A stretch of DNA of 60,647 bases from an uncultured Paraglaciecola sp. Lineage in GTDB: Bacteria; Pseudomonadota; Gammaproteobacteria; Enterobacterales; Alteromonadaceae. Where the stretch lies: contig CANMKA010000024.1 of assembly GCA_947498355.1 (NCBI GenBank), forward strand, positions 1 to 60,647, in the 5' to 3' direction. The translations under genes were made by a program, and so were the position numbers. The notes under the pieces are model-generated. The model ran no database searches. It saw only the letters and a program-made list of their open reading frames with translations, and was not told where the DNA came from. Shown one piece after another: positions 43,933 to 53,762 of the stretch (the stretch's first letter is position 1; every line of letters begins with the position of its first letter).

Positions 43933-45537
43933 ATGCAAAACCAATCTTCTTTAAAACCTATTCGCCGAGCTTTACTTAGCGTCTCAGATAAAACCGGTAT
44001 ACTCGAATTTGCCCAGTTTTTGGCAAGCCAAGGTGTTGAATTATTGTCTACTGGAGGCACAGCTAAGCTACTTAGCGACAATGGACTGACTGTTGTTGAA
44101 GCATCAGATTACACTGGGCACCCTGAAATTATGGATGGCCGCGTCAAAACATTGCACCCAAAAATTCATGGTGGGATTTTGGCTCGTCGTGGTCAAGATG
44201 AAGGCGTAATGGCAGAAAACAATATCCAGCCGATTGATTTAGTGGTGGTTAACCTTTATCCCTTCGCTGCAACGGTTGCTAAAGAAGACTGCAGCTTGCA
44301 AGACGCTATCGAAAACATTGATATCGGCGGACCTACTATGGTGCGAGCAGCAGCAAAAAATCATAACGATGTCACTATTGTAGTAAATGCCAAAGACTAC
44401 GCCCGGGTTACCAGTGAAATGCAAGCCAATGATAACTCAGTCTTGCAAAAAACGCGTTTTGATTTAGCGATTGCAGCGTTTGAACACACTGCTGAATACG
44501 ACGGCATGATAGCGAACTATTTTGGTACTATGGTAGCGTCAGCATGTGACCAAGATACCGATCAAGGCCAAAACGAGTTTCCACGCACTTACAATATTCA
44601 ATTCTCTAAGAAGCAAGACTTACGCTACGGCGAAAATAGTCATCAAACTGCTGCGTTTTATGTTGAAAATGACATTCAAGAAGCCTCGGTGGCAACGGCC
44701 ACTCAGTTACAAGGTAAAGCCTTATCATTCAATAATATTGCCGATACCGATGCAGCATTAGAATGTGTTAAAGAATTCGACCAGCCAGCGTGTGTAATTG
44801 TAAAACACGCTAACCCTTGTGGCGTTGCCTTGGGTGATGACATTTTGGCCGCGTACAATCGAGCCTATCAAACGGATCCAACCTCGGCTTTTGGTGGCAT
44901 CATTGCGTTTAACCGTGAGTTAGATGCAGCGACGGCCCAAGCCATTGTCGACCGTCAATTTGTAGAAGTAATTATTGCGCCAACTATCAGTGACGAAGCG
45001 GTTGCTGTGGTTGCAGCTAAAAAGAATGTACGTTTATTAGCTTGCGGCGATTGGCAAGGTCAGTTGACCGAAGGCTACGATTTTAAGCGTGTGAACGGTG
45101 GATTGTTAGTACAAGATCGTGACTTTGGCATGGTAGAGCAACAAGACCTAGAAGTTGTGACTAAAGTTAAGCCGACTGAACAGCAACTAAAAGATCTGAT
45201 GTTTACATGGAAAGTGGCTAAATATGTTAAGTCTAACGCGATTGTTTATTGTCGTGACGGCATGACGATAGGCGTAGGGGCTGGGCAAATGAGCCGCGTT
45301 TATTCTGCAAAAATAGCAGGTATAAAAGCGGCTGACGAAAACCTACAGGTTGAAGGTTCGGTAATGGCCTCTGATGCGTTTTTCCCGTTCCGTGATGGAA
45401 TCGATGCAGCAGCAGCAGCAGGGATCAGCGCGATTATTCAACCTGGTGGTTCGATGCGCGATCAAGAAGTCATTGATGCCGCTGACGAAGCCGGTATTGC
45501 TATGGTGTTTACCGGAATGCGCCACTTCAAGCACTAG
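43933..45537 (+). CDS. purH: Bifunctional AICAR transformylase/IMP cyclohydrolase PurH
   Basis: Last two steps of IMP synthesis. The start is at 43933 ([20 protein letters not shown]), with GGA six bases upstream, giving 534 aa; a longer GTG frame adds nine residues. The N-terminal IMP cyclohydrolase part has STGGTAKLL and [14 protein letters not shown]. The AICAR transformylase part has [24 protein letters not shown] and [13 protein letters not shown] secreted-type methyltransferase gene lies between it and purD. Confidence 0.97.
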   Translation: MQNQSSLKPIRRALLSVSDKTGILEFAQFLASQGVELLSTGGTAKLLSDNGLTVVEASDYTGHPEIMDGRVKTLHPKIHGGILARRGQDEGVMAENNIQPIDLVVVNLYPFAATVAKEDCSLQDAIENIDIGGPTMVRAAAKNHNDVTIVVNAKDYARVTSEMQANDNSVLQKTRFDLAIAAFEHTAEYDGMIANYFGTMVASACDQDTDQGQNEFPRTYNIQFSKKQDLRYGENSHQTAAFYVENDIQEASVATATQLQGKALSFNNIADTDAALECVKEFDQPACVIVKHANPCGVALGDDILAAYNRAYQTDPTSAFGGIIAFNRELDAATAQAIVDRQFVEVIIAPTISDEAVAVVAAKKNVRLLACGDWQGQLTEGYDFKRVNGGLLVQDRDFGMVEQQDLEVVTKVKPTEQQLKDLMFTWKVAKYVKSNAIVYCRDGMTIGVGAGQMSRVYSAKIAGIKAADENLQVEGSVMASDAFFPFRDGIDAAAAAGISAIIQPGGSMRDQEVIDAADEAGIAMVFTGMRHFKH

Positions 45538-45547
45538 TTTGCATAGG

Positions 45548-45585
45548 GCGAAGATAAGCGAGTATTAATAACGGCTTATCTTCGC
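45548..45585 (+). other. Hairpin after purH
   Basis: GCGAAGATAAGC (45548-45559) pairs perfectly over 12 bases with GCTTATCTTCGC (45574-45585). It begins 10 bases after the purH stop. No T-run follows, so it is a stable 3' hairpin, not a classic terminator. Confidence 0.6.
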
Positions 45586-45685
45586 TTGCTAGCGAAAAAC
45601 CATCTTAATTTAATGTATTTGTTATAATTATGGGTTTCGTTCAGGCTACAATCCCAAGCAGTTATTCACTAAACGAGAGAATATT

Positions 45686-46504
45686 ATGTTTACACGCGCC
45701 TTAAAGTTAGCCTTATCTGTGTCCACGTTTGCATTACTTAGTTCGTCGGTAGTACATGCTGATCCCATAAGTGATGCTGTGAGTCATGCAGAGCGACCCA
45801 TAGAACATAGAATTAGAGATGAGTACCGCAACCCTCAGCAGACCTTACGGTTTTTTGATATTCAGCCAGAGATGTCGGTAGCTGAGATATCCCCGGGTGG
45901 TGGCTGGTACAGTCATATTTTAGCGCCTTTATTAAATGATAAAGGCCAGCTTTACGCTGCGCATTTTTATGTAGACGACAACACCCGTGAGTTTTTTATC
46001 AAGTCTAAAAATGGCTTTAAGAAAAAAATTGAATCGCTTGATTCATTCTCAAACGTAAAGCTAACGGCATTTCATCAAACTAAAGCGTTAGATTTTGCCC
46101 CAGCGGGTTCGTTAGACAGAGTATTGACCTTTCGCAATGTGCATAATTGGTATATGCGCGGTGGCGAAACAGGTATCGATAACGCCTTTTCGAGCTTTTT
46201 TAAAGCGTTAAAAAAAGGTGGTCAACTTGGCGTAGTTGAACATAAATTACCAGAGCATTTTGCTGATGAAATGCAAAAAAAATCTGGCTACATGAAACAG
46301 TCATATGTGGTCGCTGCAGCTGAAAAAGCTGGGTTTAAATTGCTTGCCGAGAGCGATGTTAACGTAAACCCGTTGGATTCGGCTGATCACGAGCGCGGAG
46401 TGTGGACACTTCCTCCCTCGTTGCGTTTGGGCGAAAAAGACCGTGCTAAGTATTTAGCCATTGGTGAAAGCTCGCGGATGACCTTAAAATTTGTAAAACC
46501 TTAA
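45686..46504 (+). CDS. Secreted/periplasmic SAM-dependent methyltransferase-like protein
   Basis: A 272-aa protein with a signal peptide (cleavage likely after HA, about residue 25) followed by a class I methyltransferase-like fold: motif I is VAEISPGGGWYSHIL, with the usual acidic residue at the end of strand 2, and later FRNVHNWYMRGG. It resembles predicted COG4798 methyltransferases. It is odd for such an enzyme to be exported, since S-adenosylmethionine is cytosolic; the fold may have another role. It sits between purH and purD, with GAGAG upstream of the ATG, and 20 bases before purD. Confidence 0.8.
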   Translation: MFTRALKLALSVSTFALLSSSVVHADPISDAVSHAERPIEHRIRDEYRNPQQTLRFFDIQPEMSVAEISPGGGWYSHILAPLLNDKGQLYAAHFYVDDNTREFFIKSKNGFKKKIESLDSFSNVKLTAFHQTKALDFAPAGSLDRVLTFRNVHNWYMRGGETGIDNAFSSFFKALKKGGQLGVVEHKLPEHFADEMQKKSGYMKQSYVVAAAEKAGFKLLAESDVNVNPLDSADHERGVWTLPPSLRLGEKDRAKYLAIGESSRMTLKFVKP

Positions 46505-46524
46505 ATATAAAGATTAAAACAACT

Positions 46525-47814
46525 ATGAAAATATTGATTATTGGTGGCGGTGGTCGTGAGCACGCACTAGCGTGGAAAGCGGCACAATCAGATAAAGTAA
46601 GCCAAGTGTTTTTGGCGCCTGGTAATGCTGGCACTGCGTTAGAGCATAAGCTAGTTAATGTAGATGTAGGAGCAGAAGACGTACCTGCGTTAGTCAAGTT
46701 TGCTACAGATACTCAGATTGACTTAACCATAGTTGGGCCAGAAGTGCCCTTAGTTTTAGGCGTAGTGGATGCATTTGAAGCCAAAGGTTTAAACATCTTT
46801 GGCCCAACCCAATCAGCGGCTCAGCTAGAAGGTTCAAAAGCGTTTACTAAAGACTTTTTGGCTCGCCATGCCATACCGACTGCCGATTATCAAAATTTCA
46901 CTGAAATTGAGCCAGCCCTAGCCTATGTGCAAGAGAAAGGCGCACCTATCGTGATTAAAGCTGATGGTTTGGCTGCAGGCAAGGGCGTGATTGTCGCTAT
47001 GACTTTGCAAGAAGCTGAAGATGCTATTCGCGATATGTTAGCCGGTAATGCCTTTGGCGAAGCCGGTAGCCAAGTCGTTATCGAAGAATTTTTAGATGGC
47101 GAAGAAGCGAGTTTTATCGTGATGGTTGACGGCAAAAACGTACTACCTTTTGCTACTAGCCAAGACCACAAGCGTGCATACAACAATGATCAAGGTCCAA
47201 ATACCGGTGGCATGGGCGCATACTCTCCGGCCCCTGTGGTTACCCCTGAGATTCACCAGCGTGTAATGGAAGAAGTCATTTACCCTACAGTTAACGGTAT
47301 GGCGAGTGAAGGCAATACTTACGTTGGATTTTTGTATGCCGGATTAATGATTATGGCAGACGGCACACCTAAGGTAATCGAATACAATTGTCGATTTGGT
47401 GACCCTGAAACTCAGCCGATCATGATGCGTTTGCAGTCAGATTTGGTTGAATTGGTTGAACTTGCCTTAGCAGGTAAGCTAGATACAGCCAAGGCAGAGT
47501 TTGATTCGCGAGCGGCAGTGGGGGTAGTTTTATCCGCAGGCGGTTATCCTGGTAGCTATAACAAGGGTGATGTCATTGATGGATTAACCTTAGGTGATAG
47601 CAATGCTAAAGTTTTCCATGCTGGTACCAAAAATATTGATGGCAAGGTTACCACTAACGGCGGCCGTGTACTGTGTGCAACTGCTCTAGGGCAGTCAGTG
47701 ACTGAAGCTCAGCAGCAAGCCTATGAGTTGGTGAAAACAATCAGCTGGAAAGACATGTTCCACCGCGACGATATTGCTTATCGTGCTATTGCTCGAGAGC
47801 AAAAAAATAGTTAA
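46525..47814 (+). CDS. purD: Phosphoribosylamine-glycine ligase PurD
   Basis: ATP-grasp ligase for the second step of purine synthesis, 429 aa like E. coli. It begins MKILIIGGGGREHALAWK. ATP-grasp features VIKADGLAAGKGVIV, EEFLDGEEASF, DHKRAYNNDQGPNTGGMGAYSP and VIEYNCRFGDPETQ are all in place. It starts 20 bases after the methyltransferase-like gene and is probably in the same transcript as that gene. It is terminated by a strong hairpin. Confidence 0.97.
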   Translation: MKILIIGGGGREHALAWKAAQSDKVSQVFLAPGNAGTALEHKLVNVDVGAEDVPALVKFATDTQIDLTIVGPEVPLVLGVVDAFEAKGLNIFGPTQSAAQLEGSKAFTKDFLARHAIPTADYQNFTEIEPALAYVQEKGAPIVIKADGLAAGKGVIVAMTLQEAEDAIRDMLAGNAFGEAGSQVVIEEFLDGEEASFIVMVDGKNVLPFATSQDHKRAYNNDQGPNTGGMGAYSPAPVVTPEIHQRVMEEVIYPTVNGMASEGNTYVGFLYAGLMIMADGTPKVIEYNCRFGDPETQPIMMRLQSDLVELVELALAGKLDTAKAEFDSRAAVGVVLSAGGYPGSYNKGDVIDGLTLGDSNAKVFHAGTKNIDGKVTTNGGRVLCATALGQSVTEAQQQAYELVKTISWKDMFHRDDIAYRAIAREQKNS

Positions 47815-47849
47815 CCCCTAGTTCATTAAAGGGTCAAAACTCTGATATA

Positions 47850-47879
47850 AAAAATGCCAGCAACTTCGCTGGCATTTTT
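47850..47879 (+). terminator. Rho-independent terminator after purD
   Basis: AAAAATGCCAGC pairs with GCTGGCATTTTT around AACTTC, closed by a T-run, 36 bases after the purD stop. Confidence 0.85.
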
Positions 47880-48040
47880 GTTTGTGAAGACAACTGCGGC
47901 CTTGACGTAGTGAACCCTTGCAATTCGGCTAATATCAATGCTGATTGAGATAATTTCTGCTATGCAGAAAGTCTCAAGTTTTGCATACTTATCAAAATGT
48001 TACAGGTTATTTAAAACTCACATAGGCTTAAAAGACACAA

Positions 48041-49108
48041 ATGAAAATTTTGGTTATTGAAGACAACCCAAATCATTACGACATTATTGAGTCGTCTTTA
48101 TTGGCAAGTGGCAGCCCAATCACTATTCGGCGCGAAGATACCTTTACGTCCGGCATGGCGCGTATCGAGAGTAATCAGTTTGACGTATGCTTGTGCGATT
48201 TGCAGTTACCAGATTCGCCAATTGAACAAACGATTGCCTATTTGAGTAAGAAGCTCTGTGCTACTCCAGTTATTGCACTTACTTCGTTAAATAGTATGGA
48301 TATTGCGTCTGAGCTAATTCAAAACGGTGTGCAAGATTACTTACCCAAAGATGAGATGAGTTCTGCTAATTTGATACGTGCTTGTCGCTATGCAATCGAA
48401 CGCAAAAGCCATCAAAGATTGATGGAAGAGCATAATCGAGACATGGATGCGTTTTGTTCTAGCTTATCTCATGATTTTTTGGGACATATTCGCAAGATAA
48501 ACCAGATTTCGGGCCTGATTAAATCAGAATTAGGTAGCAGGGTTGAGCTAAACGAAGAAGACTTAGAGTGGTTTGCTTTTTTAGATCAAAGCACTCAGTC
48601 CATTTCGCAATTGGTGTCTAGCCTTCATCAATATCTGTCTATTGGTCATGGGCACAAACGTTTTGAGCCAATAAATATAAAAAAGCTGACGGAGCAACTT
48701 ACTAATCAATTACGCCAAACTCGAGATGACGAGTTCACCATAGATTTTAAAGGTGGTTCAAATGAGGTTAAAGGCAATCGTTCTTTGTTGTATGTTCTGT
48801 TACAAAATTTGATAGAGAATGGCATTAAATATAATGCTCGAAAGCCAAAAATTACGATTCAGGCTCAACCACGACAAGCATTTTTAGAGTTGGTGGTGAG
48901 TGACAATGGGCTAGGTATGTCGGAGCAGGACATATCAACTATCTTTAGGCCTTTTAGTCGCTTGCCAAATAGTAGTGATAAGCCCGGTAGTGGCTTGGGG
49001 TTGAGTATTGTTAAGCGCGTTGTCGAACATCACTACGGCGAGATACGAGTGAATTCTGAACAAGGCAAAGGTACGTGTTTCACTTTGCTATTGCCCCTAG
49101 CAAGCTAA
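48041..49108 (+). CDS. Hybrid response regulator-histidine kinase, first gene of phytochrome operon
   Basis: A 355-aa REC-HK protein. The receiver (1-118) has acceptor Asp53 (LCDLQLPD). The kinase part has the phosphorylated His in SSLSHDFLGHI (His144), N-box NLIENGIKYN, G1 DNGLGM, F-box FRPFSRLP and G2 GSGLGLSIVK. No sensory domain is present, so it takes its signal by phosphotransfer to the receiver. This form is common next to phytochromes. Its neighbours bphO and bphP support a role in light signalling. The start is the ATG that opens MKILVIEDNP. Confidence 0.88.
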   Translation: MKILVIEDNPNHYDIIESSLLASGSPITIRREDTFTSGMARIESNQFDVCLCDLQLPDSPIEQTIAYLSKKLCATPVIALTSLNSMDIASELIQNGVQDYLPKDEMSSANLIRACRYAIERKSHQRLMEEHNRDMDAFCSSLSHDFLGHIRKINQISGLIKSELGSRVELNEEDLEWFAFLDQSTQSISQLVSSLHQYLSIGHGHKRFEPINIKKLTEQLTNQLRQTRDDEFTIDFKGGSNEVKGNRSLLYVLLQNLIENGIKYNARKPKITIQAQPRQAFLELVVSDNGLGMSEQDISTIFRPFSRLPNSSDKPGSGLGLSIVKRVVEHHYGEIRVNSEQGKGTCFTLLLPLAS

Positions 49109-49142
49109 ATTTTCATTGCACTCAACATATAAAGGATATCCT

Positions 49143-49745
49143 TTGATTGACTCTGAACAGGGTACACTGAATCCTCAACAGTACCTTAAACAACATACTA
49201 TGCTTGAGCATACTCGCATAGAGCAAACCGCTACTATGCGCGCTCTAATGAGCCCGTCGGTATCATTAGCTATTTATGGTTCGGTTTTGACTAAGTGGCT
49301 ACATTGGTTAGCGGTTAATGAGCCACTAATTAAAGTGAGTTTAGGGCACTTATTGCCTCCTCAATATTCAAAACGCCTTCATTGCAATCGAGTTAAGCAA
49401 GATTTGCAGCGGCTTAACTTGGCTAATGTTACGTCCCAGGTTAGCGTAAATACACTTAGACTAGATAATCCATTTGAAGCCCTTGGCGCAGTCTATGTGC
49501 TAGAGGGCTCTACCTTAGGTAGCCAAGTGATTTGCAAACGACTAAGGTCAAAATTAGGCAGTGAGTTACCCTTAGATTACTACTCGGGCTATGGTGCCTC
49601 TACAGGCCAAATGTGGGCTGAATTGGTCGCATTTATCAACACTGTGGTGAAAACCCAAGCGCAGCTAGATTCAATCTTGATAGGGGCTAAGCAGGTTTTT
49701 TCTTCACTGCATGGCGAATTTGAACAAATGGATATAGCACTGTGA
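49143..49745 (+). CDS. bphO: Biliverdin-forming heme oxygenase BphO-like
   Basis: Breaks heme to biliverdin, the chromophore of bacteriophytochrome. The start is set at TTG 49143 because AAAGGA lies six bases upstream; a TTG at 49116 is also in frame but lacks one. That gives 200 aa. The probable heme-ligand His is at 23 (LEHTRIEQ), and the family turn VYVLEGSTLGSQVI lies near the middle. It lies 34 bases after the REC-HK gene, and its stop shares bases with the bphP start. The pairing with BphP makes the assignment firm. Confidence 0.87.
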   Translation: MIDSEQGTLNPQQYLKQHTMLEHTRIEQTATMRALMSPSVSLAIYGSVLTKWLHWLAVNEPLIKVSLGHLLPPQYSKRLHCNRVKQDLQRLNLANVTSQVSVNTLRLDNPFEALGAVYVLEGSTLGSQVICKRLRSKLGSELPLDYYSGYGASTGQMWAELVAFINTVVKTQAQLDSILIGAKQVFSSLHGEFEQMDIAL

Positions 49746-52273
49746 TGACGCACCCTCTCGATTTAACTAACTGCGAAAGAGAACCGATTCATTTGTTGGG
49801 GCATATCCAGCCTTTTGGTTGCTTATTGGCTCTCGACTCAAATTGGACGTGTGTTTTGGCATCAGAAAACTGTGCTGACTTTATCGGTAGCGAGCCCTCT
49901 GCAGTATTTGGGCAACAAGCATCGGTGATTTTTTCACGAGACGCACTGCATAGTTTTAAATCTGCGGTTCATAGCTCAAAGGTAACAGGTTTATCAGAAC
50001 GTCTATTCAGTCAAAAAATTAATGAACATATTGAGGCAGCATTTGATATATCTGTGCATATGTCAGGACAATATGTTGTGCTCGAATTAGAACATGCCAA
50101 CAGCTACATTCAAAATGGCGTTGTGTTAACCGCAAGAAACATGATCAGCCGTTTAGGTGACAATGAAGATTTATCCGCCTTACTGAACAATGCAGCAAAG
50201 CAAATTAGAACTATGTCTGGGTATGATAGGGTCATGGTTTATCGCTTTTTACCCGACGAAAGCGGCGAAGTTGTTGCTGAGTCTATCTCGGCTGGCGTCG
50301 ATTCATTTTTAGGGTTGCGCTACCCAGCGTCAGATATTCCTAAGCAAGCAAGAGCTTTGTATAAAAAACAACTGCTTCGTATTATTGCTGGGGTAGGTCA
50401 GGTGCGAGTCCCTATCTTATCCACTTTTGGGCAAAGCGATGCCTTAGACCTAAGTGCTTGTGTCACCCGCGCGGTGTCGCCTATTCACTTAGAGTATCTA
50501 AAAAATATGGGGATTGAGGCCTCTTTGTCTATTTCTATCATGGTTAACGGTAAACTTTGGGGATTATTTGCGTGTCATCATGAAGGTCAGCGTTACATTC
50601 CCTTTGACTTGCGTACCTTGTTAGAGTTTTACGCAGAGTTTTTCTCTTTAAAATTGGCCGCTAGAGAGCAACAAGAGCAATATCAATACGAACGTAATGC
50701 TCGCGCTATTCATGATCAGATTGTGGCAAATGTGAATGTGGCGAGTTCGTCGTTTTCTTGGCTTAAATCTATGCTGCCTATGCTAAATAGCTTTATCGCT
50801 TGCGATGGAGTGGGCCTTTGGATTGGCAATGAATATGCGTTGCACGGAATAGGCTTAGACGACGAAGAGGTCAAGCAGGTTACACTGTGGTTAAATACTC
50901 ACTCAGCAAAGCCTACATACCCCATTGAGAATTTGGCCGAGCTATTGCCTACCGCAAACGAATTTATCCACCCCATTGCTGGGGTATTGGCTGTGGCCTT
51001 GTCTCAGGAGCCTGGTGATTATTTATTGTTTTACCGACTGGCGAGCCCACAAACTGTAACGTGGGCGGGTAACCCAGAAAAGCCTGTGGAATTTGGGCCA
51101 AATGGCAGTCGCTTAACCCCTCGTAAGAGTTTTGAAGCATGGGTAATGAGCAACCAAAATTTATGCGAGCCTTGGGGGCCGTCAGACATGTTAGCTGTAA
51201 CGTCCCTCCGAACTGCGCTGTTAGAGGTTTTGATTCGACATTTACACGATAAAGAATCATTCAGAAAGCATACCCAAGACAAACAAGATGTGCTCATTTC
51301 TGAGCTGAACCACAGAGTGAGAAATATTCTGGCATTAATGCGAGCTGTGGTGTCACTTACGGATGCAACAGCGTCTACCAAAGACGAATTTAAAGCCTTG
51401 CTTGATGGTAGGGTGAGAGCGCTAGCGTTTGCTCATGACCAATTAACCTCGTCAAATTGGTCATCCGTTGCCCTGCAAGATGTGTTGCAGAATGAGGCGG
51501 ATGCCTATACCAACAGTACCGAGCAAATTAACATGAGTGGGCAAGGGGTTAATCTTCTGCCTGATGCTGTTTCTTGTATTGCTTTAGTGATGCATGAAAT
51601 GTTTACTAATGCGGCTAAGTACGGAGCTCTGAGTGCGAGTACTGGCAAACTTGTTATTACTTGGCGATTAAATGATGAGCACGACTTAGTAATTGATTGG
51701 CAAGAAAAAGGTGGACCTAAGGTTAACCAACCTAAAAGAAAAGGTTTTGGTAGCACCATAATTCACCGGTCTTTGTCTCATGAATTGGGCGGTCAAAGCA
51801 GTCTAGATTTTAGTGAAACAGGTTTGATTGGGCAATTTGTTGTGCCTGCTCGGTTTGTACAATCGCAACAAGCATCAAAAGGTGCGGCTAGCGCTATGGC
51901 CAGTCAATCTACCTTGGCAACTGCGCCGAGATTATCTTCAGTGTTATTGGTTGAAGATAACCTGATTATTGCCCTAGACGGTGAGGATTCTTTAAAGCAA
52001 TTAGGTTTTACTCAAGTGTTTGTTGCATCTAGTACGTATTCAGCCTTAGAAATTTTAGATAAACATACAATTGATTGTGCGATTTTGGATTTCAATCTGG
52101 GTACCGAGACTAGCTTAGACGTTGCCTTTCGGCTGCAGTACCAAGGGATACCTTTTGTCTTTGCGTCAGGTTACGGCAGTGAACTGCATTTGCCTGATTC
52201 GTTGCAAAACATTCAGGTACTGAGTAAACCTTACAATGTAGAATTGTTGCAGGCTGTTGTATCTACATTTTAG
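49745..52273 (+). CDS. bphP: Bacteriophytochrome BphP with HWE kinase and C-terminal receiver
   Basis: Red/far-red photoreceptor, 842 aa: PAS (about 5-110), GAF (about 130-300), PHY (about 310-500), HWE-type histidine kinase (about 515-700) and a receiver (about 735-842). The biliverdin-binding Cys10 is in LTNCEREPIH. The GAF motif YPASDIP is at 193-199, and the PHY tongue PRKSFEAW at 459-466. The kinase has ELNHRVRN (His523) and the WQEKGGP motif that defines HWE kinases. The receiver acceptor is Asp782 (ILDFNLG). ATG 49745 overlaps the bphO stop by one base, so translation is coupled. A GTG three bases earlier is also open. Confidence 0.94.
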   Translation: MTHPLDLTNCEREPIHLLGHIQPFGCLLALDSNWTCVLASENCADFIGSEPSAVFGQQASVIFSRDALHSFKSAVHSSKVTGLSERLFSQKINEHIEAAFDISVHMSGQYVVLELEHANSYIQNGVVLTARNMISRLGDNEDLSALLNNAAKQIRTMSGYDRVMVYRFLPDESGEVVAESISAGVDSFLGLRYPASDIPKQARALYKKQLLRIIAGVGQVRVPILSTFGQSDALDLSACVTRAVSPIHLEYLKNMGIEASLSISIMVNGKLWGLFACHHEGQRYIPFDLRTLLEFYAEFFSLKLAAREQQEQYQYERNARAIHDQIVANVNVASSSFSWLKSMLPMLNSFIACDGVGLWIGNEYALHGIGLDDEEVKQVTLWLNTHSAKPTYPIENLAELLPTANEFIHPIAGVLAVALSQEPGDYLLFYRLASPQTVTWAGNPEKPVEFGPNGSRLTPRKSFEAWVMSNQNLCEPWGPSDMLAVTSLRTALLEVLIRHLHDKESFRKHTQDKQDVLISELNHRVRNILALMRAVVSLTDATASTKDEFKALLDGRVRALAFAHDQLTSSNWSSVALQDVLQNEADAYTNSTEQINMSGQGVNLLPDAVSCIALVMHEMFTNAAKYGALSASTGKLVITWRLNDEHDLVIDWQEKGGPKVNQPKRKGFGSTIIHRSLSHELGGQSSLDFSETGLIGQFVVPARFVQSQQASKGAASAMASQSTLATAPRLSSVLLVEDNLIIALDGEDSLKQLGFTQVFVASSTYSALEILDKHTIDCAILDFNLGTETSLDVAFRLQYQGIPFVFASGYGSELHLPDSLQNIQVLSKPYNVELLQAVVSTF

Positions 52274-52340
52274 GTAAGCTTTTTATCAAATCCTAAAGCA
52301 TACCTCTAACGCATTGGTTTCAGTGCTGACTTGTCACCAT

Positions 52341-52369
52341 CTGCTTTAGGACCTTGAGGTCCAAAGCAG
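52341..52369 (+). other. Stable hairpin after bphP
   Basis: CTGCTTT-A-GGACC pairs with GGTCC-AAAGCAG around TTGA, with one bulged A. There is no T-run, so it is a 3' hairpin or Rho-type signal and not a classic terminator. It lies between bphP and the MscS gene. Confidence 0.5.
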
Positions 52370-52462
52370 CTAAATACGCTCAAGATGAACGCTAATTGTT
52401 TGGCTCTTTGGTGTAATTATTGCGTGTTTTTGAGTCTAGGCTTGAGGTTTTGGAGAGTAGCA

Positions 52463-53536
52463 ATGAACGAATGGTTAAGTGCAAGTGCGTCGCCAGCAGC
52501 AATAATATCCATTGTCGTGTTCGTGAGTGCTGTTCTAATGTACCTAGTAAAGCGCATTGTTTTGGTGCAATTGGGCCGAAATAGCTTAGTTACTAAGCAT
52601 AGGTTTTCACATATTTTCGTACAATCATTGAATGCGCCCTGCAATATTCTGATTGTGTTGATTAATTTACTCTTGCTTAAAGAGTTGCTTCAGCAAGCCG
52701 AGTTATTTGGTAAAGATTTAGACAGTTTGTTATCTGTCGCGTTGAAATTAAGCCTAGTGTTGACCCTACTCATCTTTTTGGACCGTCTTGCTACCTTATC
52801 TGTCGCCAATTTTGCTAAAACCTCAAGCACTATAAAAAATAGTAAAAGCATTATCAAAGGTTTATCTAAAGTTGTGGTGTATGGGTTAGGTGGGTTAATC
52901 ATCTTGGGCACCTTGGGTATTTCTATCACGCCTTTGGTCGCATCCCTTGGTATTACCTCATTGGCAGTTGCGTTGGCATTGCAACCGACTCTCGAGAACT
53001 TTTTTTCTGGTGTGCAATTGGTGATGGATAAGCCAATCCGAGTGGGCGACTTTATCGAACTAGATTCTGGAGAGCAGGGCTTTGTTGAAAAAATCGGATG
53101 GCGCTCTACTTGGATCAAGATGTTGCCCAACAACATAGTGGTCATGCCCAACAGTAAGTTATCTCAGTCTAAAATTATTAATTATTACTACCCAGAGAAA
53201 GAATTGTCTGTGCCTGTTGAAGTGGGGGTTCATTATGATTCTGATTTAGAGCATGTAGAAACTGTCACCTTAGAGGTAGCAAAACAGATCTTAAAAGACC
53301 ATAAATGGGGGATTGAAAGTTACGATGCTTTTGTCGTGTTCCATACTTTTGATAGCTCCAGCATCAACTTTACTGTGATGTTGAGGGCCGAAGAATATTT
53401 TAACCGTTTCTTTATTAAATCAGCTTTTATTAAAGCGCTGCACAAGCGTTACGCCCAAGAGGGCATTACTATTCTGTATCCAATCCGCGCAATTAATACT
53501 GCTCAAGAAGGTGCTGATGTCAACAAGCTAAAATAG
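52463..53536 (+). CDS. MscS-family mechanosensitive channel
   Basis: Third MscS-family channel of the window, 357 aa. The start is at 52463 (MNEWLSASASP), with GGAGAG five bases upstream; an earlier in-frame ATG at 52385 lacks one. Several membrane segments precede the pore helix ITSLAVALALQPTLENFFSGVQL and the beta-domain DKPIRVGDFIELDSGEQGFVEKIGWRSTW. The C-terminal alpha-beta domain continues to KALHKRYAQEGITILYPIR. It is not obviously co-regulated with the phytochrome operon, from which a hairpin separates it. Confidence 0.9.
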   Translation: MNEWLSASASPAAIISIVVFVSAVLMYLVKRIVLVQLGRNSLVTKHRFSHIFVQSLNAPCNILIVLINLLLLKELLQQAELFGKDLDSLLSVALKLSLVLTLLIFLDRLATLSVANFAKTSSTIKNSKSIIKGLSKVVVYGLGGLIILGTLGISITPLVASLGITSLAVALALQPTLENFFSGVQLVMDKPIRVGDFIELDSGEQGFVEKIGWRSTWIKMLPNNIVVMPNSKLSQSKIINYYYPEKELSVPVEVGVHYDSDLEHVETVTLEVAKQILKDHKWGIESYDAFVVFHTFDSSSINFTVMLRAEEYFNRFFIKSAFIKALHKRYAQEGITILYPIRAINTAQEGADVNKLK

Positions 53537-53762
53537 TGAGGTACGATCTAATTTAAAGTGAATCTAACTCACGCATTAGACTAGGCGATTCTGTATTTTG
53601 GCTAATTTAGCACCTATGGTTCAGGTTAATTTATAGGCTTTGATACAAGTAGCGATAGTTAGCCTTTAGGATTATATTGGGATAAATCCAGATTAAGGGC
53701 TACGCTAAAGGCAACCCAATGTATTTTATTGGGATAGTTGAATGAATCGCTGAGAAAATAAT

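Noticed and set aside
45407..45421. GCAGCAGCAGCAGCA repeat
   Set aside because: It encodes a conserved alanine run in PurH (DAAAAAG). It is normal coding sequence and not a microsatellite of interest.
53715..53733. CCCAAT/ATTGGG hairpin upstream of the chemoreceptor
   Set aside because: Only six pairs with a seven-base loop and no T-run; too weak to report as a feature.
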